Shown: positions 6,597 through 15,013 of the stretch, in pieces | Position numbering within the stretch: position 1 is the first letter of the stretch | Layout of the letters: the number at the start of each line of letters is the position of its first letter | Source of the DNA: Chitinophagaceae bacterium UBA3430 | GTDB lineage: Bacteria; Bacteroidota; Bacteroidia; Chitinophagales; Chitinophagaceae | NCBI GenBank assembly: GCA_002378975.1 | Contig: DFST01000045.1 | Location: 20,232 to 41,661 of the forward strand | Direction: 5' to 3' | Length of the DNA stretch: 21,430 bases | The notes under the pieces: generated by a model | Seen by the model: the letters and a program-made list of their open reading frames with translations, nothing else | What the model was told of the DNA's origin: nothing | Databases searched by the model: none | Translations under genes and position numbers: made by a program

Positions 6597-7949
6597 ATGG
6601 GAAGAAAACTATTACTCGATAAAGCGCACGTAGAGAACATTCGTCTCTACGAGGTATACCGTCGTGAAGGAGGTTACCGAAGCGTGGAAAAGGCGCTCAA
6701 ATCCATGAGCCCGGATCAGGTCACCGACGAAGTGAAGAAAAGTGGCTTGCGCGGTCGAGGCGGTGCCGGATTCCCCGCTGGTTTGAAGTGGAGTTTCTTG
6801 GCCAAGCCCGAAGGCGTACCCCGTTACCTGGTGGTCAACGCCGATGAATCCGAACCCGGTACGTTCAAAGACCGGTACCTGATGGAATTCATTCCGCATT
6901 TGCTGATTGAAGGAATGATCACGTCATCCTATGCGCTGGGTTCTACTACTTCCTACATCTACATCCGCGGCGAATATGCTTGGATTGTAGACATTCTCGA
7001 ACAAGCGATTGCGGAAGCCCGTCACAACGGATGGCTGGGAAAGAATATTCTCGGTAGCGGATTTGATTGCGACATTCATGTGCAACGTGGAGCCGGTGCT
7101 TATATCTGCGGAGAAGAAACAGCGCTGCTCGAATCATTGGAAGGAAAGCGCGGCAATCCCCGCATCAAGCCGCCGTTCCCGGCCGTGAAAGGATTGTGGG
7201 GTTGTCCAACGGTTGTCAACAATGTGGAGACAATCGCGGCCGTTGTTCCCATCATCAACGAAGGGGGTGAGGAGTATGCCAAGATCGGAATCGGTAAATC
7301 GACGGGCACCAAACTCATCTCTGCTTGTGGCAACATCAACAAGCCCGGTGTCTATGAGATTGATATGACCATCTCCGTGGAAGAATTCATCTACAGCGAT
7401 GAATATTGTGGCGGCATTCCAAACGGACGCAAACTCAAAGCCTGCATTCCGGGTGGATCATCCGTTCCCATTCTGCCTGCGAACTTATTGTTGAAGACGG
7501 CCAAAGGTGAAACCCGATTGATGAATTACGAGAGCTTGGCCGACGGAGGATTTGCCAGTGGTTCTATGATGGGATCGGGCGGATTCATCGTGATGGACGA
7601 TCGTCAATGCGTGGTTCGTCATACGTATACATTGGCTCGATTCTATCGCCACGAGAGTTGCGGACAATGTTCGCCTTGTCGCGAAGGAACCGGTTGGATG
7701 GAGAAAATCCTTTTGAACATCGAAACCGGTAAAGGAAAGATGAGTGACATCGATCTGCTGTGGGATATTCAACGAAAGATCGAGGGCAACACGATCTGTC
7801 CGTTGGGCGATGCGGCCGCATGGCCCGTAGCTGCGGCGATCCGTCACTTCCGCGATGAATTCGAATGGCACGTGAATCACCCCGAGGAGGCGCAAACACG
7901 CAATTACGGATTGGCCCATTATGCCGATCCGCTGGTATTGACCGCTTAA
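6597..7949 (+). CDS. nuoF: NADH-quinone oxidoreductase subunit F (FMN/NADH site)
   Basis: A 450-residue 51-kDa subunit where NADH is oxidised. The NADH-binding glycine-rich loop GLRGRGGAGFP is at 50-60, the FMN region has ESEPGT (85-89) and GAGAYICGEETAL (165-177), and a SLBB-type middle part follows. The [4Fe-4S] cluster N3 ligands are C355, C358 and C361 (SCGQCSPCREGTGW) and C401 (TICPLGD). The ATG at 6597 was chosen over an in-frame TTG at 6573, because the longer form would run back into the end of nuoE and adds residues not typical of the family. It is intact, so this complex I should accept NADH directly. Confidence 0.97.
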   Translation: MGRKLLLDKAHVENIRLYEVYRREGGYRSVEKALKSMSPDQVTDEVKKSGLRGRGGAGFPAGLKWSFLAKPEGVPRYLVVNADESEPGTFKDRYLMEFIPHLLIEGMITSSYALGSTTSYIYIRGEYAWIVDILEQAIAEARHNGWLGKNILGSGFDCDIHVQRGAGAYICGEETALLESLEGKRGNPRIKPPFPAVKGLWGCPTVVNNVETIAAVVPIINEGGEEYAKIGIGKSTGTKLISACGNINKPGVYEIDMTISVEEFIYSDEYCGGIPNGRKLKACIPGGSSVPILPANLLLKTAKGETRLMNYESLADGGFASGSMMGSGGFIVMDDRQCVVRHTYTLARFYRHESCGQCSPCREGTGWMEKILLNIETGKGKMSDIDLLWDIQRKIEGNTICPLGDAAAWPVAAAIRHFRDEFEWHVNHPEEAQTRNYGLAHYADPLVLTA

Positions 7950-7953
7950 TGAA

Positions 7954-9063
7954 ATGACTATGGCTGAACAAACGAATAAACCCGCGAATCTGAAAGTCAC
8001 CATCGACAACATCACCGTCGAAGTGGCTCCGGGTACGACCATTTTGCAAGCTGCCCGTCAGATCGGGGGCGATGTGACGCCGCCTGCCATGTGCTATTAC
8101 AGCAAACTGGAAGGAAGTGGCGGTAAATGCCGCACGTGTTTGGTGGAAGTAGCGGCGGGTTCTGCAGCCGATCCCCGTCCCATGCCCAAACTCGTCGCCT
8201 CCTGTCGTACCGGGGTCATGGATGGCATGGTGGTGAAAAACATCACGAGCGATCGCGTACAAGATGCCCGCGCCGGGGTGGTCGAATTTTTATTGGTGAA
8301 TCATCCGCTCGATTGTCCGGTTTGCGACCAAGCCGGTGAATGTCACTTACAGGACCTCGGTTACGAGCACGGCAAGGAAGGAACGCGCTTTGAATTTAAG
8401 CGTCGGACTTTTGAGCCGGAAGACATCGGACCATACATCCAACTGCACATGAATCGTTGCATTCTGTGCTATCGTTGTACCTATGTGGCCGATCAGCTCA
8501 CCGACAGTCGCGTGCACGGCGTAGTCGATCGCGGCGATCATGCCAACATCTCCACCCACATCTCCAAGGCCATCGATAATAATTTTTGCGGCAACATGAT
8601 CGATGTTTGTCCGGTAGGTGCGCTGACCGACAAAACATTCCGTTTCAAGAACCGCGTTTGGTTCACCAAGCCCGTCGAAGCACACCGCGATTGCGATCAA
8701 TGCTGTGGCAAGGTTACCCTCTGGCAACGCGGCGACGAAGTGTTGCGCGTAACCGCTCGCAAGGATGAGTGGGGAGAGGTAAAGTCATACGACGGCAAGC
8801 CCGGCTGGATCTGCAATACCTGCCGTTTCGACAAGAAAAAAGCAAGTGATTGGGTGATCGAAGGCCCGACCAACATCAACCGCCATTCGGTGATCGCACA
8901 AGGACATTACACGGGATTGCAAAAGCCGCATGAAACCCTGCCGGCCGTAATGGATGGACGTGATCCAAAACTATTGATGGACATCCATTCGGTCAGTGAA
9001 GTGAATCGAGTCGACATCAGTGCCTTGCCCGGTGCCGCCACCAGTGAAACCTTTAAAAAATAA
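7954..9063 (+). CDS. nuoG: NADH-quinone oxidoreductase subunit G, short form
   Basis: A 369-residue subunit that relays electrons from NuoF to NuoI. Seen in order: a ferredoxin-like N-terminal domain with N1b ligands C47, C59, C62 and C84; the N5 site H117, C121, C124, C130 (HPLDCPVCDQAGEC); and the N4 site C169, C172, C175 with C219 (CPVGAL). Then comes the beginning of a molybdopterin-type [4Fe-4S] segment (CDQCC, 247-251; WICNTC, 285-290). It stops there and ends in a tail of about 70 residues, so the large catalytically inactive molybdopterin-like domain of E. coli NuoG (about 900 residues) is absent. Short NuoG proteins are known in Bacteroidota, so this is not a broken gene. The start is 7954; ATG 7960 is an alternative two residues in. 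Confidence 0.95.
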   Translation: MTMAEQTNKPANLKVTIDNITVEVAPGTTILQAARQIGGDVTPPAMCYYSKLEGSGGKCRTCLVEVAAGSAADPRPMPKLVASCRTGVMDGMVVKNITSDRVQDARAGVVEFLLVNHPLDCPVCDQAGECHLQDLGYEHGKEGTRFEFKRRTFEPEDIGPYIQLHMNRCILCYRCTYVADQLTDSRVHGVVDRGDHANISTHISKAIDNNFCGNMIDVCPVGALTDKTFRFKNRVWFTKPVEAHRDCDQCCGKVTLWQRGDEVLRVTARKDEWGEVKSYDGKPGWICNTCRFDKKKASDWVIEGPTNINRHSVIAQGHYTGLQKPHETLPAVMDGRDPKLLMDIHSVSEVNRVDISALPGAATSETFKK

Positions 9064-9071
9064 GCCAAGAC

Positions 9072-10121
9072 ATGAATATGCTGGCCATCGATATTTGGTT
9101 CATTATTGAGAAAGTAGCGCTGATCGCCACGATCATCGGACTTTCTTTTTTCATCGCCATGTATACCACCTATGCCGAGCGAAAAGTAGCGGCCTGGTTG
9201 CAAGATCGGCGCGGTCCGAACCGGGCGGGTCCGTTCGGATTGTTCCAGCCCCTGGCAGATGGAGGAAAATTATTTTTCAAAGAAGAGATCATTCCATTGA
9301 CCTCGAACCGTTTCCTGTTCATTCTCGGTCCGGCCCTGGCCATGATCACTGCGCTGATCACCAGCACCGTGATTCCTTGGGGTGCCAGTTACGTGGATGG
9401 GACTACCAACATAGCCCTGCAAGTAGCCGATGTCGATATGGGCATCCTGGTGGTATTCGGAATCGTGAGTGTCGGTGTATACGGCATTATGATCGGCGGT
9501 TGGTCCTCCAACAACAAATTCTCTTTGATGGCGGCCATTCGCGGTGCTTCCCAAATGGTATCGTATGAACTGCCGATGGGACTGGCCCTGATCGCGGTAC
9601 TATTAATGACTGGCTCCTTGAAAATGAGTGCCATCGTATCGCATCAGATTGAGCATGGCTGGCATATTTTCTATCAGCCATTGGGATTCATCATCTTCTT
9701 TGTTTGCGCCTTGGCGGAATGCAACCGCACGCCTTTCGATCTGCCGGAGGCGGAGAATGAGTTGAATTTTGGATATCACCAAGAGTATTCCTCCATGAAG
9801 CTCGGTTTCTATCTGTTTGCCGAGTACATCAACATGTTCATCAGCAGTGCGGTGATGGCCACCTTGTATTTTGGCGGATACGACATTCCGTTCGTGAACG
9901 AATCGACCTGGGGTCTATCACCCCTGTTGTTTTCGGCCATGAGTTTTGCGGTGTTGATGGCCAAGGTGCTGTTCTTCCTGTTCGTATTCATTTGGATCCG
10001 GTGGACGATCCCGCGCTTCCGCTACGACCAATTGATGAACCTAGGTTGGAAAAAACTGATTCCCCTGGCACTCGTGAACATGTTGCTCACGGCGGCCCTC
10101 ACCTTATGGTTGAATAACTGA
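9072..10121 (+). CDS. nuoH: NADH-quinone oxidoreductase subunit H
   Basis: A 349-residue membrane subunit with about eight or nine helices that forms the interface to the peripheral arm and part of the quinone tunnel. The family signature is clear at residues 35-60: AERKVAAWLQDRRGPNRAGP followed by FGLFQP, then LADGGKLFFKEEIIP. The second signature CNRTPFDLPEAENEL carries the acidic residues of the cytoplasmic loop that face the quinone cavity and the E-channel. Length is normal. It is 8 bp after nuoG. Confidence 0.97.
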   Translation: MNMLAIDIWFIIEKVALIATIIGLSFFIAMYTTYAERKVAAWLQDRRGPNRAGPFGLFQPLADGGKLFFKEEIIPLTSNRFLFILGPALAMITALITSTVIPWGASYVDGTTNIALQVADVDMGILVVFGIVSVGVYGIMIGGWSSNNKFSLMAAIRGASQMVSYELPMGLALIAVLLMTGSLKMSAIVSHQIEHGWHIFYQPLGFIIFFVCALAECNRTPFDLPEAENELNFGYHQEYSSMKLGFYLFAEYINMFISSAVMATLYFGGYDIPFVNESTWGLSPLLFSAMSFAVLMAKVLFFLFVFIWIRWTIPRFRYDQLMNLGWKKLIPLALVNMLLTAALTLWLNN

Positions 10122-10142
10122 ACCTAAACTGAATTGAATTCT

Positions 10143-10691
10143 ATGCAACTAACAGATCGTGCCAAAACGGTAGACCGGCGCCCGATGACGTTCCTGGAGA
10201 GCTTGTATCTCTGGAGTATTGCCAAGGGCATGGCAACCACCTTAAAGCACCTGTTTCGAAAGAAAGCAACCATTGAGTACCCGGAAGAGAAGCGTCCCTT
10301 CTCCCCGGTATTTCGCGGGTTGCATGTTTTGAACCGTGATGCGGAAGGACGCGAGAATTGTACGGCCTGCGGACTTTGTGCCGTGGCTTGCCCGGCCGAA
10401 GCCATCACGATGGAAGCTGCGGAGCGTTTGCCCAGTGAAGCGAATCTTTACCGCGAAGAGAAATATGCCGCGAAATATGAGATCAATATGTTGCGCTGCA
10501 TTTTCTGTGGACTTTGCGAGGAGGCTTGTCCGAAAGATGCCATCTATCTATCGCAGACGTTTGCACCGGCCAACTACGGACGCAAAGGATTTATCTACAA
10601 GAAAGAGGAATTGTTGATTCCACACCCGATCCAACAAAAGGAAGCCTATGAAAAGGCGCTGGGTGAACGTAAACCGACCGTCAACGCATAA
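10143..10691 (+). CDS. nuoI: NADH-quinone oxidoreductase subunit I (clusters N6a/N6b)
   Basis: A 182-residue 8Fe ferredoxin-type subunit linking NuoG to NuoB. Two [4Fe-4S] motifs are seen: CTACGLCAVACP (C73, C76, C79, C83) and CIFCGLCEEACP (C119, C122, C125, C129). The N-terminal helix (about 16-38, FLESLYLWSIAKGMATTLKH) is the amphipathic anchor that lies on the membrane arm. The ATG at 10143 was chosen; an in-frame TTG at 10134 would add three residues and is less likely. Confidence 0.97.
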   Translation: MQLTDRAKTVDRRPMTFLESLYLWSIAKGMATTLKHLFRKKATIEYPEEKRPFSPVFRGLHVLNRDAEGRENCTACGLCAVACPAEAITMEAAERLPSEANLYREEKYAAKYEINMLRCIFCGLCEEACPKDAIYLSQTFAPANYGRKGFIYKKEELLIPHPIQQKEAYEKALGERKPTVNA

Positions 10692-10700
10692 TCAAGGACT

Positions 10701-11219
10701 ATGAATGTGACCCCGTATATATTTTGGTTTCTGTCGGTCTGGGCCCTGTTCAGCGCCCTGATGATGGTGACCAGCCGCAATCCGGTATACAGCGTACTGT
10801 GGCTGATCAGTACATTTTTTGCGATCAGCGGACATTACATCCTGTTGAATGCGCAATTCCTGGCCGTGGTGAACATCATCGTCTACGCCGGTGCGATCAT
10901 GGTGCTGTTCCTATTCGTGATCATGTTGATGAACCTGAACAAGGAGACCGAACCACAGAAGAACCGCTGGTTGAAACTGGTTGGGGCACTGGCTGGCGGC
11001 TGCTTGTTGCTGGTGCTGGTTGCCGCCCTGAAGGACGCTGAGTTGAAATCGCAGCAGGCGATGGTGGGTGCTGGTTCGATTGGATTGATCAAGGTGCTCG
11101 GCAAGGAATTGTTCACTCGCTACGTCGTGCCTTTTGAAATAAGCAGTCTGTTGTTCCTGAGTGCCATGGTGGGTGCAGCGGTCATTGGTAAAAAAGAAAT
11201 CACCCATCAAAATTCTTAA
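10701..11219 (+). CDS. nuoJ: NADH-quinone oxidoreductase subunit J
   Basis: A 172-residue membrane subunit with five predicted helices (about 6-24, 29-49, 55-78, 90-110 and 138-162). The third helix contains the family motif VVNIIVYAGAIMVLFLFVIM, where a pi-bulge helix change is thought to couple quinone reduction to pumping. The C-terminus (SSLLFLSAMVGAAVIGKKE) is typical. It is placed 9 bp after nuoI and 5 bp before nuoK. Confidence 0.96.
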   Translation: MNVTPYIFWFLSVWALFSALMMVTSRNPVYSVLWLISTFFAISGHYILLNAQFLAVVNIIVYAGAIMVLFLFVIMLMNLNKETEPQKNRWLKLVGALAGGCLLLVLVAALKDAELKSQQAMVGAGSIGLIKVLGKELFTRYVVPFEISSLLFLSAMVGAAVIGKKEITHQNS

Positions 11220-11224
11220 GCCTT

Positions 11225-11554
11225 ATGCCGATCAATTACTACTTGTTTTTGTCGCTGGCCCTGTTCACGATTGGAATGGTGGGCGTATTGACCCGTCGCA
11301 ATGCGATCATCATCTTCATGTGCATTGAGCTCATGCTGAATGCCGTGAATCTCTTGCTGGTTGCTTTTTCCAAAATGCATCACCTGAAGAATCTGGCCCT
11401 GAATGCATCCGTGGGTACCGACGGACAATTATTTGTTTTCTTCATCATGGTCGTGGCGGCTGCCGAAGTGAGTGTGGGGCTGGCCATCATCGTCATGATG
11501 TATCGCAATATTCATTCGGTCGATATCCAATTCCTGAACCGACTCAAACATTAA
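11225..11554 (+). CDS. nuoK: NADH-quinone oxidoreductase subunit K
   Basis: A 109-residue membrane subunit with three helices, homologous to MrpC of sodium/proton antiporters. The two membrane glutamates essential in the family are seen: E35 in MCIELMLNAVNLLL and E81 in VAAAEVSVGLAI (E. coli Glu36 and Glu72). The tail after the third helix (RNIHSVDIQFLNRLKH) is slightly longer than in E. coli (100 residues). Confidence 0.97.
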   Translation: MPINYYLFLSLALFTIGMVGVLTRRNAIIIFMCIELMLNAVNLLLVAFSKMHHLKNLALNASVGTDGQLFVFFIMVVAAAEVSVGLAIIVMMYRNIHSVDIQFLNRLKH

Positions 11555-11569
11555 ACCCCTCGAACCGCT

Positions 11570-13459
11570 ATGTTCTCATTTCCGAATATCGCGTACTTCA
11601 TACCCCTGCTTCCCCTGTTGGGATTCTTGGTTAATGGGTTGGGGCGCAAACATCTTTCAAAAGGTGCCATCGCCTGGATCGGCTCCGGCGTATTGGCCTT
11701 GGCATTTGCCGCCAGTTTGGTCGTCTTTTTGAATTTGCCTTCCGGTGGACCGACTCTGCTCAACGCCTTTGACTTCATTCGGATCGGCGAATTGCGAATT
11801 CCCTTCGCTTTCCAGTTGGATGCGTTGTCGTCCTTGTTTTTGCTGATCATCACCGGCATCGGATTTCTCATTCATGTGTACTCCAGTGCGTATATGCATG
11901 AAGAGTCGGCTGAGCATTATGGCCGATACTTCGCGTATTTAAATCTGTTCATTTTTTCCATGTTGCTCTTGGTGATGGGCGCGAACTACGTGATCATGTT
12001 TATTGGATGGGAGGGCGTCGGACTTTGTTCGTACCTGCTCATCGGATATTGGTTCCGAAAACCTGCTTATACTCAAGCTGCCAATAAAGCCTTTGTCATG
12101 AACCGGGTAGGGGACTTGGCTTTTCTGATCGCGATCTTTTGGTTGATCGCGCGCACGGGTTCGGTGAATTTCGTTGATCTACCTGCTGCACTCTCCAGTT
12201 TAAGCAGTAGCGACATTACCTGGATCACGATGTTGCTATTTGTTGGAGCCACTGGTAAGAGCGCGCAAATCCCCTTGTATACCTGGCTGCCCGATGCGAT
12301 GGCCGGCCCGACACCTGTTTCTGCTTTGATCCACGCCGCTACGATGGTTACCGCTGGTATCTACATGATCGCGCGCAGTAACTTATTGTACACGGCGGCA
12401 CCCCTCACCTTGAATGTGATCGCCGTGATCGGGATCGCAACGGCCTTGTTGGCTGCTTCCATCGCGATTCGTCAAAATGATATTAAAAAGGTATTGGCTT
12501 ATTCGACGGTAAGTCAATTGGGTTTCATGTTTTTGGCCATTGGCGCCGGCGCCTATGGAGCCGCTGTTTTCCATGTGATGACGCATGCCTTCTTCAAGGC
12601 CTTGTTGTTCTTGGGCAGTGGTTCGGTGATCCATGCGATGAGTGGTGAGCAAGACATTCGTCGGATGGGCGGATTAAAAAAAGTATTGCCGATCACGTAC
12701 TTCACCTTTTTGATCGGCTGCATCGCCATCGCGGGCATTCCGCCATTCAGCGGATTCTTTTCCAAGGACGCCATTCTGTTGAGTGCGTTTCTGAAAAGCC
12801 CGATCCTTTACGGTGTTGCATTATTTACCGCATTGTTGACAGCCTTTTATATGTTCCGTATGTTCTTTCTCACATTTGGAGGAACATTTCGCGGAACCGA
12901 CGAGCAGAAGCATCACTTGCATGAAAGTCCACTAGCCATGACCCTTCCCTTGATGGTCCTGGCGGTTTTGTCGGTGATCGGCGGCTGGGTGGGCATTCCG
13001 GAATTGTTCCTGCATGGGGGAGAGCGATTGATCGAATTCTTGTCGCCGGTGATCCCGGTAGTGGAGGGGCATGCTATTTCGCATTCGACCGAATACCTAC
13101 TGATGGGGCTGTCCACGGGCTTGGTACTGAGCGTGATCTTCTTTGCCTGGACCCGCTACCGTCAATACCGTTCTGAAGAATCCTCGGCTCCGTTTGCTCG
13201 CCTGCTCGAGAATAAATGGTATGTGGATGAGTTGTATCAAACGGCGATCGTACAGCCACTGCATCGCTTTGGTGGTTGGTTGCGTTCGTTCTTCGAACCC
13301 AAGATAGTCGATGGGTTGATCCAGGGAGTGGGTCGATCGATCCGGTATATATCGCAACAGATCCGTTTGTTGCAAAGTGGACAGACCGGGAATTATGCCT
13401 TGTGGATGGTCATCAGCATCGTGGTGATTCTCAGTATTCAATTCTTCGTTCGAAAATAA
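11570..13459 (+). CDS. nuoL: NADH-quinone oxidoreductase subunit L
   Basis: A 629-residue antiporter-like proton-pumping subunit at the far end of the membrane arm. The key residues are present: E148 in GWEGVGLCSYLLIGYW (E. coli Glu144) and K230 in GATGKSAQIPL (E. coli Lys229). Next to it is the family signature WLPDAMAGPTPVSALIHAAT. MTHAFFKALLFLGSGSVIH marks the second half-channel. After the core helices, the C-terminal part (about 505-629) includes the long lateral helix region (ENKWYVDELYQTAIVQPLHR) and a last membrane anchor. It is 15 bp after nuoK. Confidence 0.97.
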   Translation: MFSFPNIAYFIPLLPLLGFLVNGLGRKHLSKGAIAWIGSGVLALAFAASLVVFLNLPSGGPTLLNAFDFIRIGELRIPFAFQLDALSSLFLLIITGIGFLIHVYSSAYMHEESAEHYGRYFAYLNLFIFSMLLLVMGANYVIMFIGWEGVGLCSYLLIGYWFRKPAYTQAANKAFVMNRVGDLAFLIAIFWLIARTGSVNFVDLPAALSSLSSSDITWITMLLFVGATGKSAQIPLYTWLPDAMAGPTPVSALIHAATMVTAGIYMIARSNLLYTAAPLTLNVIAVIGIATALLAASIAIRQNDIKKVLAYSTVSQLGFMFLAIGAGAYGAAVFHVMTHAFFKALLFLGSGSVIHAMSGEQDIRRMGGLKKVLPITYFTFLIGCIAIAGIPPFSGFFSKDAILLSAFLKSPILYGVALFTALLTAFYMFRMFFLTFGGTFRGTDEQKHHLHESPLAMTLPLMVLAVLSVIGGWVGIPELFLHGGERLIEFLSPVIPVVEGHAISHSTEYLLMGLSTGLVLSVIFFAWTRYRQYRSEESSAPFARLLENKWYVDELYQTAIVQPLHRFGGWLRSFFEPKIVDGLIQGVGRSIRYISQQIRLLQSGQTGNYALWMVISIVVILSIQFFVRK

Positions 13460-13487
13460 TTGCTCAAGCGTCAAACCGCCCTCTATT

Positions 13488-14999
13488 ATGATCGCACTTT
13501 TACTTTTTTTGGTTCCCCTGATCGGCGGACTGCTGACTTTTCTGCCGAACAAATCGGGCATGGCTCGTTCGTTGGCGTTGGGCAGCGCACTCCTTTCGTT
13601 GGCGGGTGTCATTGCCGGATTGACTCTGTTCAAGCAGCCGCTTTATTGGGAATTTGATGCGGAGTGGTTGCAGACGCTGGGAAGCCGCTTTTCCTTAAAA
13701 GGAGACGCCATGGGTATGCTGATGAGCCTGCTCACCTCGATCGGCGTATTGTTGGCGGTACTGGGTAGCTGGAACAACGACGTGCAAGGATCGAATCGCT
13801 TTTATGGATTGTTGTTGTGGATGCAGGCCGGTATGATGGTTGTGTTCTTGGCTTCCGATGCACTGCTGTTTTATTTTGGCTGGGAGCTGGCATTGATCCC
13901 TGCTTATTTTCTTTGCTCCATCTGGGGCGGCGAAAAACGAATTGCAGTCACCTTCAAGTTCTTCATTTACACCTTTGTTGGTTCGGTGCTGATGTTGATC
14001 GGATTGATCTATCTGCAAAGTCTTACCCCCAATCATAGTTTTCAAATGCAGGCGTTCCGGAATTTGGAGATTCCTGAATCCAAGCAGGTATGGTTATTCT
14101 GGTTATTCTTTCTGGCCTTTGCGATCAAAGTACCTGTATTTCCATTTCATACCTGGCAGCCCGATACTTATGAGCAGTCGCCCACGACCGTGACGATGCT
14201 CTTGAGTGGGGTGATGGTGAAAATGGGATTGGTGGCTATGATCCGTTGGATGCTTCCCATTCTGGGTATTGGTGTCTTCATTTGGAGTGATGTCGTGATT
14301 TGTTTGTCTGTCATCGGTATTTTATATGCGTCGCTGATCGCCATTCGGCAGGATGACCTCAAACGCCTCATTGCCTATTCGTCGATTGCGCACATGGGAC
14401 TCACGGTGGCGGCTTTGTTCTCCTTGAGCGGATTCAGCAACAACAGCAATGTGGTTTTGCAATACCACCAAGTTGGATTTCAAGGAATCCTGTTGCAACT
14501 GTTCAGCCACGGCATCAATATTCTTGGTATGTGGTTGTTGGCCGATCGCATTGAGCGTCGTTTTGGAACCCGCAAACTTTCCGAGTTGGGCGGACTTGCG
14601 CGGACCGCTCCTACGTTTACGATCTTCTTCCTCCTCATTGCATTTGCCAATATCGCATTGCCATTGACCAATGCCTTCCCGGGCGAATTCTTGCAATTCA
14701 ATGCCCTATTCCATGCTCAATCGCCGTATCGGTTTGTATTTCTGGTTCTGGCGGGTCTGGGCGTGATTTTATCGGCGATTTATACATTGAATATGGTTCG
14801 CCGTATTTTCTTTGGAGAAACCAACCAAGCCACTGAAAACGGCTTGCGTTTGTCGACCGCCGAATGCTTGGCCTTGTCGCTGGTGGTTGGATTGATCTTG
14901 GTGTTCGGCGTTTATCCGCAGGCTGTATTGGATTTCACAAATGATTTTTCCCGGGAGTACGTGAAGGCGATTGACATCACCCGATTCCTGGCCAAATAA
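13488..14999 (+). CDS. nuoM: NADH-quinone oxidoreductase subunit M
   Basis: A 503-residue antiporter-like proton-pumping subunit with about 14 helices. The conserved pump residues are seen: E133 in FGWELALIPAYFL, K214 in FAIKVPVFPFHTWQPDTYEQ, and K245 in GVMVKMGLVAMIR. The late motif LTNAFPGEFLQF supplies the distal glutamate, in place of the more common SGFxGEF. The gene starts at the ATG 28 bp after nuoL, the second largest gap in the cluster. Confidence 0.97.
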   Translation: MIALLLFLVPLIGGLLTFLPNKSGMARSLALGSALLSLAGVIAGLTLFKQPLYWEFDAEWLQTLGSRFSLKGDAMGMLMSLLTSIGVLLAVLGSWNNDVQGSNRFYGLLLWMQAGMMVVFLASDALLFYFGWELALIPAYFLCSIWGGEKRIAVTFKFFIYTFVGSVLMLIGLIYLQSLTPNHSFQMQAFRNLEIPESKQVWLFWLFFLAFAIKVPVFPFHTWQPDTYEQSPTTVTMLLSGVMVKMGLVAMIRWMLPILGIGVFIWSDVVICLSVIGILYASLIAIRQDDLKRLIAYSSIAHMGLTVAALFSLSGFSNNSNVVLQYHQVGFQGILLQLFSHGINILGMWLLADRIERRFGTRKLSELGGLARTAPTFTIFFLLIAFANIALPLTNAFPGEFLQFNALFHAQSPYRFVFLVLAGLGVILSAIYTLNMVRRIFFGETNQATENGLRLSTAECLALSLVVGLILVFGVYPQAVLDFTNDFSREYVKAIDITRFLAK

Positions 15000-15013
15000 A
15001 CCAACTACGACGT

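Noticed and set aside
6573..6599. Longer nuoF start at TTG 6573
   Set aside because: It would overlap nuoE by 20 bases and add eight residues that are not family-like; ATG 6597 gives the usual NuoF N-terminus.
7954..9063. NuoG as a truncated pseudogene
   Set aside because: The frame is intact, every cluster ligand of the N-terminal half is kept, the operon spacing is normal, and short NuoG is known in the phylum.
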